Of a stretch of 64,000 nucleotides of DNA, positions 53,153 to 61,289 are shown piece by piece. A program made the translations under genes and the position numbers. Under the pieces are notes generated by a model that was not told the DNA's origin, did no database searches, and worked only from the letters and a program-made list of their open reading frames with translations. The stretch covers positions 291,001 through 355,000 of the forward strand of contig NZ_CP090003.1 of assembly GCF_021390195.1 (NCBI RefSeq). Direction: 5' to 3'. Position 1 is the first letter of the stretch; each line of letters opens with the position of its first letter. Origin of the DNA: Flagellimonas sp. CMM7. Its GTDB lineage: Bacteria; Bacteroidota; Bacteroidia; Flavobacteriales; Flavobacteriaceae.

Positions 53153-54205
53153 ATGTTAAAAAGAAGAAAGTTCATCAATCTGGCAGCGCTAATGTCTACA
53201 AGCGCACTATTACCTAATGTTACCACATCAAAAAAAGTTAGTGAACGGAATAATCCACAGCTTTTAGCAAAACGGTTAAAAAAAGGAGATACTATAGGTC
53301 TTATAGCTCCGGGTTACGCTGTTAAGCCGGAAACCCTAGAGGAAATGAAAACAACATTAACAGAAATGGGATTTATCCCTTTTCATACAAACCGAATTCA
53401 CGGAAACCACGGTTATTTCAGTAACACAGACAAACAAAGAGCTACAGATCTTAATGAAATGTTTAAAAATCCAGAGATTGATGGTATCCTATGTGCGCGA
53501 GGCGGGTATGGCTGTACTCGGATCATGCAAATGATCGATTATCAAAGTATTAGAACAAACCCCAAAGTATTAATTGGATTTAGCGATATAACCGCTCTGC
53601 TAAACGGTATTTACAAAGAAACCGGCCTAATCACCTTTCACGGACCAGTTGGAAGTACAATTGCTGATGCATACAGTAAACAACAATTTAGCAATACGCT
53701 TATGCATCCCCAATATCCTCAAAAAATAGATAATGTTATCCTAGAAGATGAAGAAATGATTAATGATGTAGAATATGAACGTTACACCATTACTCCGGGG
53801 CAAGCAATAGGGAAACTTGTTGGAGGCAGTCTTACCTTAATAAATGCGCTTATAGGAACACCTCATGAAATAGATTTTACAGACGCTATTGTTTGTATAG
53901 AAGATGTTGAAGAAGCTCCCTACCGAATAGATAGAATGCTTACTCAGTTAATTGAAGGCTCTAGTTTTAAAAAAGCAAAAGGTGTTGTTTTTGGAGTTTG
54001 CGCAGGTTGCAATGGCAGCAGCAATTCTAAATCTTTCACTTTAAAAGAGGTAATAATGGACAGAATAGCGTCTTTAGATATTCCAGCAGCTTATGGGATG
54101 AGTTTTGGCCATGTTCCAAACAATTTTACTTTTCCAATTGGCACCGATGCAAAATGGGATGCAGATAAAATGACTTTGGAATTATTGGAAAAAGCCATTT
54201 ATTAA
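53153..54205 (+). CDS. LD-carboxypeptidase (S66 family), exported
   Basis: 350 residues from the ATG at 53153. The N-terminus LKRRKFINLAALMSTSALL has a twin-arginine-like start and hydrophobic stretch. The S66 catalytic triad can be placed: nucleophile Ser in VLIGFSDITALLNG near residue 145, Glu in CIEDVEEAPYRIDRML near residue 250, and His in MSFGHVPNNFTFPIG near residue 320. The oxyanion-region sequence LCARGGYGCTRI is also typical. The family removes the terminal D-amino acid from murein tetrapeptides (LdcA) or detoxifies microcin C (MccF). Export fits murein recycling in the periplasm; most LdcA are cytoplasmic. Confidence 0.9.
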   Translation: MLKRRKFINLAALMSTSALLPNVTTSKKVSERNNPQLLAKRLKKGDTIGLIAPGYAVKPETLEEMKTTLTEMGFIPFHTNRIHGNHGYFSNTDKQRATDLNEMFKNPEIDGILCARGGYGCTRIMQMIDYQSIRTNPKVLIGFSDITALLNGIYKETGLITFHGPVGSTIADAYSKQQFSNTLMHPQYPQKIDNVILEDEEMINDVEYERYTITPGQAIGKLVGGSLTLINALIGTPHEIDFTDAIVCIEDVEEAPYRIDRMLTQLIEGSSFKKAKGVVFGVCAGCNGSSNSKSFTLKEVIMDRIASLDIPAAYGMSFGHVPNNFTFPIGTDAKWDADKMTLELLEKAIY

Positions 54206-54236
54206 AATCAATTCCCAAATAAAGTTTCACCCATAA

Positions 54237-54273
54237 AAGAACTGGCTTGATTGGTTTGATCAAGCCCGTTCTT
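54237..54273. terminator. Bidirectional hairpin between convergent genes
   Basis: A 15-position stem with one mismatch (AAGAAC-T-GGCTTGAT against ATCAAGCC-C-GTTCTT), 7-nt loop, midway between the LD-carboxypeptidase and rocD stops. T-rich flanks are short on both strands, so efficiency is uncertain. Confidence 0.6.
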
Positions 54274-54288
54274 ATAAATGTTCCACTT

Positions 54289-55569
54289 TTATTTCTCAAA
54301 CTCTTGCAGTGTTTTTATAATGATGGAAACACAATCCAGCAATTGTTCTCGGTTCATTACCAAAGGTGGTGCAAAACGAATAATGTTACCATGGGTTGGT
54401 TTTGCCAAAAGACCATTTTCTTTTAGGGCCATACAAATATCCCATGCCGTTGAGCTGTCTTCAGTATCATTAATAAGAATTGCATTGAGCAATCCTTTTC
54501 CTCTAACTTTTATTACTAGGTCACAAGTTGAGATGAATTTATTGAGTTCTTCTCTAAAGACTTCACCTAGTTCAAAAGCATTTTGTGCCAGTTCTTCATC
54601 CTTAACAACTTCTAATGCAGCAATACCAACGGCTGCAGCTATTGGGTTACCTCCAAAAGTACTTCCATGACTACCTGGGGTAATTACATCCATAACATCG
54701 TCGTTTGCCAAAACTGCAGATACAGGATATGCTCCACCCGAAATTGCCTTGCCTAAAATTAAAACGTCTGGTTTTACATCTGGGATTCCACTGCAATGCT
54801 TATCACTACAAGAACAATTTCCACATGTGGCCAATAACCGTCCTGTACGGGCAATACCTGTTTGTACTTCATCAGCAATAAAAAGTACATTGTATTTTTC
54901 ACAAAGTGATTTAGCGGCTTTAAGGTACCCATCTGATGGCACATAAACACCAGCTTCACCTTGAATAGGCTCAACTAAAAACCCTGCAATATTTGCATTG
55001 TTTTTCAAAGCTTCTTCCAAGGCACTTAAATTATCATATTCAATTTGGATAAAGCCCTCTGTGTAAGGACCATAATTTGCCTTTGCTACAGCATCATTGG
55101 AGAATGATATAATCGTTGTTGTTCTTCCATGAAAATTGTTCTTGCAAACAACAATATTTGCTTGATTTTCTGGAATTCCTTTTTTCTGATATGCCCACCG
55201 TCTACAAATTTTTAAGGCAGTTTCCACCGCTTCTGCACCGGTATTCATGGGCAAAACTTTATCAAACTTAAAAGTGGAAGTAACATACTTCTCATACTTA
55301 CCCAACATATCGTTGTAGAAAGCTCTTGATGTTAAGGTCAACGTTTTTGCTTGTTCTGTCATTGCCCCTACAATTTTTGGGTGACAATGCCCTTGGTTTA
55401 CGGCAGAGTAGGCGGACAAGAAATCATAATACTTCTTACCTTCTACATCCCATACAAAGACACCTTCTCCCTTGCTCAATACAACAGGAAGTGGGTGATA
55501 ATTGTGAGCTCCATACTTGTTTTCTAAATCTATCGCTTGTTGCGATGTTAAATGTTCTAAAACAGCCAT
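54289..55569 (-). CDS. rocD: Ornithine--oxo-acid transaminase
   Basis: 426 residues. PLP class III aminotransferase moving the delta-amino group of ornithine to 2-oxoglutarate to give glutamate-semialdehyde. Landmarks: YGAHNYHPLPVVLSKGEGVF at the N-terminus, NTGAEAVETALKICRRWAY (PLP phosphate), LFIADEVQTGIARTGRLLA with the PLP-nitrogen Asp, and the Schiff-base Lys in PDVLILGKAISGGAYP near residue 283. Between them is a Cys-rich loop CGNCSCSDKHC (about residues 260-270), absent from the standard enzyme and reminiscent of a metal-binding knot. Transcribed alone, with 147 bp of non-coding DNA upstream before the DUF6768 gene. Confidence 0.95.
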   Translation of the reverse strand: MAVLEHLTSQQAIDLENKYGAHNYHPLPVVLSKGEGVFVWDVEGKKYYDFLSAYSAVNQGHCHPKIVGAMTEQAKTLTLTSRAFYNDMLGKYEKYVTSTFKFDKVLPMNTGAEAVETALKICRRWAYQKKGIPENQANIVVCKNNFHGRTTTIISFSNDAVAKANYGPYTEGFIQIEYDNLSALEEALKNNANIAGFLVEPIQGEAGVYVPSDGYLKAAKSLCEKYNVLFIADEVQTGIARTGRLLATCGNCSCSDKHCSGIPDVKPDVLILGKAISGGAYPVSAVLANDDVMDVITPGSHGSTFGGNPIAAAVGIAALEVVKDEELAQNAFELGEVFREELNKFISTCDLVIKVRGKGLLNAILINDTEDSSTAWDICMALKENGLLAKPTHGNIIRFAPPLVMNREQLLDCVSIIIKTLQEFEK

Positions 55570-55715
55570 TTTAATTGTTTTTGAATTAATAAAATAACCA
55601 TTCCTGCAATACCTTTATCCTTTCGAAGTCTCGAAAATTCAGCGTGGGAGAGAAATCATCCCTGAAGAGCTGCTAAAATATTAAATATTTATTCAAACTT
55701 AAAAGATTGTCTGCT

Positions 55716-56105
55716 TTAATCAGTCATTCTTTTAGTGGATAAGGTTGTTATTTGTAGCTCTAACCGCTTTAGCTCTCGAAGAATATCATTCTTATCCATT
55801 TGCATCCATACAAACAGTTTTATCATACCCATAAAAATCAAGCAAGCAAATATTCCGGTTCCCCATTTAATAAGTTCATTTGTAACCTCGGTATTCAAAA
55901 ATTGAACAACACAAAATATGAGCAATCCAAAAATAACCAGGTTAAACAAATTCATGATAATGGCCAACCACCCGGTCTTTCCTTTAAACACACCGCCAAG
56001 TTTTTCAATAAGGTTTTGTTCCCCAAGTTCATCATAAAACTTTGCCTCTTCTTGGGTCAGTGCTTCCTTGATAAGTTCGTCTATTTTTTCAATGTCTTTT
56101 TTCAT
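55716..56105 (-). CDS. DUF6768-type membrane protein coupled to ECF sigma factor
   Basis: 129 residues. A charged N-terminal helix (KKDIEKIDELIKEALTQEEA, then KFYDELGEQNLIEKLGGVFK) precedes two membrane segments near residues 45-68 and 79-101 (LAIIMNLFNLVIFGLLIFCV; WGTGIFACLIFMGMIKLF) and a charged coiled-coil-like tail (MDKNDILRELKRLELQ). The pattern is that of DUF6768, small proteins encoded beside ECF sigma genes in Bacteroidota. Its ATG overlaps the sigma stop as ATGA, so translation is coupled. An anti-sigma-like role is inferred from this pairing. Confidence 0.75.
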   Translation of the reverse strand: MKKDIEKIDELIKEALTQEEAKFYDELGEQNLIEKLGGVFKGKTGWLAIIMNLFNLVIFGLLIFCVVQFLNTEVTNELIKWGTGIFACLIFMGMIKLFVWMQMDKNDILRELKRLELQITTLSTKRMTD

Positions 56106-56644
56106 CTTTTTTTCTTTAAAATTCCTTTTAATTTTTCTCTGGCATGAAACAACCTTGATTTTGTTGTTCCTTCCGATATGCTTAGTATGCCGCTTATTTC
56201 TTTCAATGAATATTCTTCCAAATAAAATAGCTTCAATACCATCTGTTGATTTTCTGGTAATTCTTTAATTGCTAAAAGAAGTTTTCTTATTTCAGCTTCT
56301 TTATCATTAGCTACATCGTTGGTTATTGAGTTGTTATAAATTCCCTCAATGTTCTTTTTACTTCTTTTTAATTTGTTCAAATGATCCAAGGACTTTCTTG
56401 TTACAATTTTTGTAGCCCAACTACTAAAAGAATTTGGATCCTTTAGCGTGTAAAGTTTACTAATTATGGTTTTCCATGAATCCTGTACAATGTCTTTGGA
56501 AGCCTCAAAGTCATATGTGTACCTATACGAATGCTTGCACAATCTAATATGATGTCTCTTTACCAATATGGATAACGATTTTTTATTACCAGATTGATAT
56601 TCCAATACCACTAACCCATCAAAAACTTTTTCTGTTGTTTTCAT
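56102..56644 (-). CDS. ECF-type RNA polymerase sigma factor
   Basis: 180 residues. Region 2 is at about residues 25-95 (DFEASKDIVQDSWKTIISKL, PNSFSSWATKIVTRKSLDHL), region 4 at about residues 115-175 (LPENQQMVLKLFYLEEYSLK followed by EISGILSISEGTTKSRLFHA). The linker is acidic. It is distinct from the first sigma factor in the window and has a different partner. The gene sits head to head with rlmD over about 120 bp. ATGA-coupled to the DUF6768 gene. Regulon unknown. Confidence 0.92.
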   Translation of the reverse strand: MKTTEKVFDGLVVLEYQSGNKKSLSILVKRHHIRLCKHSYRYTYDFEASKDIVQDSWKTIISKLYTLKDPNSFSSWATKIVTRKSLDHLNKLKRSKKNIEGIYNNSITNDVANDKEAEIRKLLLAIKELPENQQMVLKLFYLEEYSLKEISGILSISEGTTKSRLFHAREKLKGILKKKR

Positions 56645-56751
56645 ATCACTTACTAACCTATAGACAGCGAAATATTGGAAAGGTTCAAAAAAAAGAAAAT
56701 TTTTATCCTTTCATTTTCACAAGTTACTTGTTCTTAATAGAAACCTATTCT

Positions 56752-56759
56752 TACTTTTG
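56752..56759 (+). promoter_or_regulatory. -7-type box (TACTTTTG) touching the rlmD start
   Basis: Full match to TAnnTTTG with only CCAC between it and the rlmD ATG. The transcript would begin at or next to the start codon. A TTG at 56729-56731, 20 bp upstream, could serve as the -33 element. Confidence 0.45.
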
Positions 56760-56763
56760 CCAC

Positions 56764-58176
56764 ATGCGCAAAAAAAGAAGTCGACTAATGTTTGAAAATG
56801 TCGAAGTAATAGATGCTGGAGCAAAAGGAAAGTCAGTTGGAAAAGCTCCCGATGGTAGAATTATATTTCTATCCAATGCCGTGCCTGGAGATGTTGTGGA
56901 TGTAATGACCACTAAAAAGAGAAAAGCTTTTTTTGAAGGTATAGCAACAAAATTTCATACCCTATCCGAAAGAAGAACAACACCTAAATGCGAACATTTT
57001 GGAGTTTGTGGGGGGTGTAAATGGCAGCACATGGCATATGAACATCAACTCCATTTTAAACAAAAAGAAGTTGAAAACAACTTAAAACGTATTGGAAATC
57101 TTGAACTGCCCGAAACAACACCAATTCTTGGTTCTAAGGAACACTATTTTTATAGAAACAAGATGGAGTTTTCATTTTCGAGCAGTCGTTGGTTGACTCA
57201 AGAAGAAATTGATTCTGAATCTCAGATTGAAGACAGAAATGCTTTAGGGTTTCATATTCCCGGTATGTGGGATAAAATTCTGGATATTAAAAAATGTCAC
57301 TTACAAGAGGACCCTTCCAATGCAATTAGGTTGGAAGTCAAAAATTTCGCGAGTAAGAATGGGCTTGCATTTTTTAACCCTAGACAACAACAAGGGCTAT
57401 TGCGCACTATGATGCTTAGAACAGCTTCTACAGGTGAAATAATGCTTCTTATCCAATTTTTTGAGGATAACCAAGAACAACGTGAACTGCTATTGAACCA
57501 TATAGAACAAACTTTCCCAGAAATCACTTCATTGCTTTACGTCATCAACCAAAAACAGAATGACACTATTTATGATCAAGAGGTAGTTTGCTTTGCTGGG
57601 CGGGACCACATTTTTGAAGAAATGGAGGGGTTGCGTTTCAAAATAAATGCCAAGTCATTTTATCAAACAAATTCAGAGCAAGCCTATGAACTTTATAAGG
57701 TAACACGTGATTTTGCAAATCTTACCGGAAACGAACTTGTCTATGACCTATATACCGGAACAGGAACCATTGCTCAATTTATATCTAAAAAAGCGAAGAA
57801 AGTAATAGGGGTGGAATCAGTGCCGGAAGCAATTGAAGATGCGAAAAATAATGCCCTTCACAACAACATTTCCAATGTGGAATTTTTTGTGGGTGATATG
57901 AAAAAAGTCTTTAATAGTTCATTCATAGAGCAGCATGGACAACCAGACATCATAATAACCGACCCTCCGCGAGATGGTATGCACAAGTTAGTGGTAGAAC
58001 AACTTTTACAAATAGCTCCAGAGAAAATAGTGTATGTAAGTTGTAACAGTGCAACCCAGGCAAGAGATTTAGCTCTTTTAGACGAAAAATATCAGGTGAC
58101 AAGAGTACAGCCGGTAGACATGTTTCCGCAAACACACCACGTAGAAAATGTTGTACTTTTGGAAAAACGGGTATAG
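56764..58176 (+). CDS. rlmD: 23S rRNA (uracil-5-)-methyltransferase RlmD
   Basis: 470 residues from the ATG at 56764, matching the family start (KKRSRLMFENVEVIDAGAKG). A TRAM domain (residues about 8-65) is followed by the four-Cys iron-sulfur site: KCEHFGVCGGCKWQHM near residues 77-92, with KKCHLQE near residue 180 outside the core. The SAM domain shows VYDLYTGTGTIAQFISKKAK near residue 327 and ITDPPRDGMHKLV near residue 399, and the catalytic Cys in IVYVSCNSATQARDL near residue 425. It methylates U1939 of 23S rRNA in E. coli; RumA/RlmCD relatives have related targets. Starts upstream of this ATG would run through the promoter region. Confidence 0.92.
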   Translation: MRKKRSRLMFENVEVIDAGAKGKSVGKAPDGRIIFLSNAVPGDVVDVMTTKKRKAFFEGIATKFHTLSERRTTPKCEHFGVCGGCKWQHMAYEHQLHFKQKEVENNLKRIGNLELPETTPILGSKEHYFYRNKMEFSFSSSRWLTQEEIDSESQIEDRNALGFHIPGMWDKILDIKKCHLQEDPSNAIRLEVKNFASKNGLAFFNPRQQQGLLRTMMLRTASTGEIMLLIQFFEDNQEQRELLLNHIEQTFPEITSLLYVINQKQNDTIYDQEVVCFAGRDHIFEEMEGLRFKINAKSFYQTNSEQAYELYKVTRDFANLTGNELVYDLYTGTGTIAQFISKKAKKVIGVESVPEAIEDAKNNALHNNISNVEFFVGDMKKVFNSSFIEQHGQPDIIITDPPRDGMHKLVVEQLLQIAPEKIVYVSCNSATQARDLALLDEKYQVTRVQPVDMFPQTHHVENVVLLEKRV

Positions 58177-58205
58177 TTTTTGATAAAATTTGTTTTTACT
58201 CTAGA

Positions 58206-58724
58206 ATGAAAAAAATACTTCCCATCTTACTTATTGCCCTCTCGCTTATTTATGTTCCTTCCTGTGAAAAAGATGACATTTGTGTTGACGGTGACACTCC
58301 TTTGATAGTAATTGGTTTTTACGATGCTACAGATACCACTGTGTTTAAATCCGTTCCTTCTATACGGATTAGGGGCATTGATAATGACAGTATTTTAGAA
58401 ACTGATTCGTTTAGTGACCGTTCAAGTTCGCCAGATTCACTATCGATTCCATTAAGAATTGATGGTACAAGCACCAGATATGAATTTATAACTGATTCCG
58501 CGGATGATGAAACAAGCATGGAAGAAACGGGCAATAGAGACATCTTATCGTTCAACTATACCGTTAGTGAGCAATTTATTTCAAAAGCTTGTGGTTTTGT
58601 TGCTAATTACAATACAGTCACCATAGGATTGACATCTGATGACACCAACTGGATTCAAGATATTACTGTGGTACAAGACACCATCGAAAACTCCAATAAC
58701 ATCCATGTTAAGATATTTCATTAG
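58206..58724 (+). CDS. DUF6452 family lipoprotein
   Basis: 172 residues. Signal ILPILLIALSLIYVPSC gives a lipobox (VPSC, Cys20), followed by EKDDICVDGDTPLIVIGFYD, the DUF6452 signature. The remainder is beta-rich (VPSIRIRGIDNDSI, SLSIPLRIDGTSTRYEFITD, DILSFNYTVSEQFIS). In flavobacteria this family stands between rlmD and a DUF6048 gene, as here. Cell envelope location is clear; function is unknown. It overlaps the next gene by 20 bp. Confidence 0.8.
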   Translation: MKKILPILLIALSLIYVPSCEKDDICVDGDTPLIVIGFYDATDTTVFKSVPSIRIRGIDNDSILETDSFSDRSSSPDSLSIPLRIDGTSTRYEFITDSADDETSMEETGNRDILSFNYTVSEQFISKACGFVANYNTVTIGLTSDDTNWIQDITVVQDTIENSNNIHVKIFH

Positions 58725-59469
58725 TATTATTTTTATCTCGCTTTCGTTTTTGGCAAAAGGCCAAGACAAACCTGTGGACCTTCAACCAAAAGATACGGTG
58801 GAATACAGGCAAGAGTACGGTTTGCGGGTTGGTGCCGATATAAATAGATTGCTATTTTCTTTTATTGATGAAGATTACACAGGTTTTGAATTGGTTGGCG
58901 ACTATAGAATTACCGAAAAGCTTTATCTGGCTGCAGAGTTGGGCAATGAAGAAAAAACTCAAACCGAAGAATTGAGCAATACCCCATTGTACAATTATAC
59001 GTCATCCGGAAGCTATATAAAACTTGGGGTAGATTTAAATACCTATGAAAACTGGTTTGGAATGAACAACGCTATTATTATTGGTGGTAGATATTCTGTT
59101 GCCAGTTTTAGCCAAACCTTAAATGAATATAGCATTTTTGAAAGCAATAGATTTTTTAATCCTGATGAGTTTTTGCCAGGAGCACAACCGGGAGAGGAGT
59201 TTAGTGGTCTAAGCGCTTCTTGGCTAGAATTTGTTTTTGGTATAAAAGCAGAGCTTTTTGCCAACATCTATATTGGAATGAGCGCTCGCCTAGGATTTTT
59301 GGTTACAAATAAGGAAGAGGAACGTTTTCCCAACCTCTGGATTCCTGGTTTTAATAGAGTAACTGATGGCAGTAATTTTGGAGTGAGTTATAATTATTCC
59401 ATCTCCTATTTTATTCCATTGTATAAAAAAGCGAAAAAGAAAAAAGAAAAATTACCAGAAACAGAGTAA
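58705..59469 (+). CDS. DUF6048 family outer-membrane protein
   Basis: 254 residues from the ATG at 58705, inside the end of the DUF6452 gene. Sec signal RYFISIIFISLSFLAKGQ. The mature protein alternates short beta-strands (EYGLRVGADINRLLFSF, FELVGDYRITEKLYLAAELG, SYIKLGVDLNTYENWFGMNN, FGVSYNYSISYFIPLY), the look of a small outer-membrane beta-barrel, and ends with a Lys-rich tail. It matches the DUF6048 pattern and neighbourhood. Translational coupling to the lipoprotein gene suggests the two act together at the outer membrane. Confidence 0.8.
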   Translation: MLRYFISIIFISLSFLAKGQDKPVDLQPKDTVEYRQEYGLRVGADINRLLFSFIDEDYTGFELVGDYRITEKLYLAAELGNEEKTQTEELSNTPLYNYTSSGSYIKLGVDLNTYENWFGMNNAIIIGGRYSVASFSQTLNEYSIFESNRFFNPDEFLPGAQPGEEFSGLSASWLEFVFGIKAELFANIYIGMSARLGFLVTNKEEERFPNLWIPGFNRVTDGSNFGVSYNYSISYFIPLYKKAKKKKEKLPETE

Positions 59470-59481
59470 AAACATTTTAAG

Positions 59482-59829
59482 ATGGGCATTAAAAATACTC
59501 ATATCAACTATGTTGAGTTCAAGGCAAAAGACCTAGAAAAGATAAAACAGTTTTATAGTGAATGCTTTGGGTGGGTTTTTACAGATTATGGCCCAACGTA
59601 TACCGCTTTTGAAGAAAGTGGTATTGAAGGAGGGTTTGAAACAACAGGGGAAGAAATAGTAAATGGAGTGCTTGTAGTGTTATATCACGAAAACCTTAAT
59701 ACTATAAAGGATAGTATTGAAGCAGCTGGCGGAAAAATATCCAAAGCCATTTTCTCTTTTCCAGGAGGACGTAGGTTTCATTTTGTGGACCCTTCAGGAA
59801 ACGAGCTTGCAGTCTGGTCAGACAAATAA
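59482..59829 (+). CDS. VOC (glyoxalase-like) domain protein
   Basis: 115 residues, a single vicinal-oxygen-chelate domain: INYVEFKAKDLEKIKQFYSE then CFGWVFTDYGPTYTAF, and FPGGRRFHFVDPSGNELAVW. The last two segments hold the family's His and Glu metal ligands. It is of the small PhnB/bleomycin-resistance-like type; its substrate cannot be told. It follows the DUF6048 gene by 12 bp and likely belongs to the same transcript as rlmD. Confidence 0.88.
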   Translation: MGIKNTHINYVEFKAKDLEKIKQFYSECFGWVFTDYGPTYTAFEESGIEGGFETTGEEIVNGVLVVLYHENLNTIKDSIEAAGGKISKAIFSFPGGRRFHFVDPSGNELAVWSDK

Positions 59830-59838
59830 GAAATAGTG

Positions 59839-60069
59839 TTAGATTTCTCTCATTCCTTTAATGAAAATCCATTTCATTAATACTTTTTCACCATCGTTAG
59901 TTTTAACAACTCCAAACTTAGGTGCCAAAATAGTAGCAATTATTGCAGAAATCACAGCCAAATAAACAGAGGCTATAGGTATATAATATCCTAAAGTCAA
60001 ACGGATGATTAGAAACAGAGTAACAAAGGCAATAAAATTTAACAGCAAAGCTTTATGTTTTGGTTTCAT
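59839..60069 (-). CDS. Small two-span membrane protein
   Basis: 76 residues with two hydrophobic segments near residues 8-25 and 28-48 (ALLLNFIAFVTLFLIIRLTL; PIASVYLAVISAIIATILAP) and a short soluble tail (VKTNDGEKVLMKWIFIKGMR). Its ATG overlaps the stop of the upstream rlmL-like gene as ATGA, so it is translated with it. Function not recognised. Confidence 0.72.
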   Translation of the reverse strand: MKPKHKALLLNFIAFVTLFLIIRLTLGYYIPIASVYLAVISAIIATILAPKFGVVKTNDGEKVLMKWIFIKGMREI

Positions 60070-61232
60070 CTAGTATCTGTATTATGCTTAGCTTTCTTAC
60101 TGCCCTCATACATTTCATATTTAACTAGTCTGGATTCCAGTTTTCCATTGAAAGCCTTTATTTTTCGAGAAGGCCTTAGACCAACATATTTCAATGCTTC
60201 AAGGTTTGAAGTAATCAACCACGCATTTGTACCCGGATAGTGTTGTTTTAAGGTGTCTCCAATTTTCCCATAAAAATCTTCAACGTCAATTTGAAGCCGT
60301 TCCCCATAGGGTGGATTAAAAACCATATGTAACCTTGCATCCAAGGGTTTTTCAGTCCTAAAAAAATCTTTTCGTTCTATAGTAATATATTCAGAAAGAT
60401 TGGCGTTGTCGACATTTTCTTGAGCCTTTCGCGTTGCCGAAGGAGCTTTGTCATACCCAATAATCTTATGATGAAATTCTCTAGTTTTATTTAGACTTGC
60501 CGTCTCAATTTTTTCATGAAGTTCTGCATCATAGTCATTCCACTGCATGAACGCATATGATTCTCTATTAATGTTTGCTGGGATATTGCAAGCAATCATT
60601 CCAGCTTCAATTAAAAAAGTGCCACTACCGCACATAGGATCCAAAAAATCCAATTGTCCGTCCCACCCGCTCAAAAGTAATAGGCCAGCGGCCAGCACTT
60701 CATTAATAGGTGCAATATTGGTAGCAATACGATAACCACGTTGGTGTAAGGAGTTTCCAGAGCTGTCCAGAGAAATTGTGCATGTATTTTTATATAAATG
60801 GATGTTAACGCGTATATCTGGGTCGTGGGTGTTTACGTTGGGACGTTGTCTTTTAACTGCCCTGAACTTATCCACCAAGGCATCTTTAGCCTTTTGCGAA
60901 ACATACATTGAATTGTTGAATACCTCCGAATTCATTGTAGTATCAATGGCAAAAGTTTTATCATGGTCAAAATAGTCTTGCCAATCAATAGCATATACAC
61001 TATCATACAATTCCTTTTCATTGAACACCTTAAACCTTTCAATGGGTTTCATGATTTTCAACGCCGTACGTAGACAAAGGTTCGCTTTATATAAAAAACC
61101 TATATCTCCATCAAAAGAAACATTCCTCACTCCCTCCTCCACATTTCCAGCCCCGAGGTTTCTCAATTCCTTGGCTAAAATGGGTTCAAAACCATATAAA
61201 GTTTTGGCCAACATCCTAAAATTTTCTGCCAT
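60066..61232 (-). CDS. RlmL-like THUMP-domain RNA methyltransferase
   Basis: 388 residues. A THUMP RNA-binding domain spans about residues 10-160 (KTLYGFEPILAKELRNLGAG, IGFLYKANLCLRTALKIMKP), and the SAM-dependent N2-guanine methyltransferase domain follows with SGWDGQLDFLDPMCGSGTFL near residue 180 and the catalytic HMVFNPPYGERL near residue 310. The pattern fits the RlmL N-terminal half, which makes m2G2445 in 23S rRNA; the C-terminal RlmK half is missing, as in most Bacteroidota. The start lies next to a 19-bp palindrome shared with the divergent ZIP gene. Confidence 0.9.
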   Translation of the reverse strand: MAENFRMLAKTLYGFEPILAKELRNLGAGNVEEGVRNVSFDGDIGFLYKANLCLRTALKIMKPIERFKVFNEKELYDSVYAIDWQDYFDHDKTFAIDTTMNSEVFNNSMYVSQKAKDALVDKFRAVKRQRPNVNTHDPDIRVNIHLYKNTCTISLDSSGNSLHQRGYRIATNIAPINEVLAAGLLLLSGWDGQLDFLDPMCGSGTFLIEAGMIACNIPANINRESYAFMQWNDYDAELHEKIETASLNKTREFHHKIIGYDKAPSATRKAQENVDNANLSEYITIERKDFFRTEKPLDARLHMVFNPPYGERLQIDVEDFYGKIGDTLKQHYPGTNAWLITSNLEALKYVGLRPSRKIKAFNGKLESRLVKYEMYEGSKKAKHNTDTR

Positions 61233-61253
61233 TTTTTTATAAAAAACTTTCGG

Positions 61254-61272
61254 TAAAAATAGGCTATTTTTA
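61254..61272. promoter_or_regulatory. 19-bp palindrome with back-to-back -7-like boxes
   Basis: TAAAAATAG, G, CTATTTTTA: two 9-bp arms around one base. Each arm also reads as a one-mismatch TAnnTTTG box (61254-61261 minus for the rlmL-like gene, 61265-61272 plus for ZIP), 17-21 bp before the respective ATG. The size and symmetry fit a Fur/Zur-type operator in front of a metal transporter. Confidence 0.5.
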
Positions 61273-61289
61273 TCCCTTCAACCTAGCTA

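Noticed and set aside
56635..56763. 43-codon N-terminal extension of RlmD
   Set aside because: It contains the promoter-like box and overlaps the start of the sigma factor gene; the family start is at 56764.
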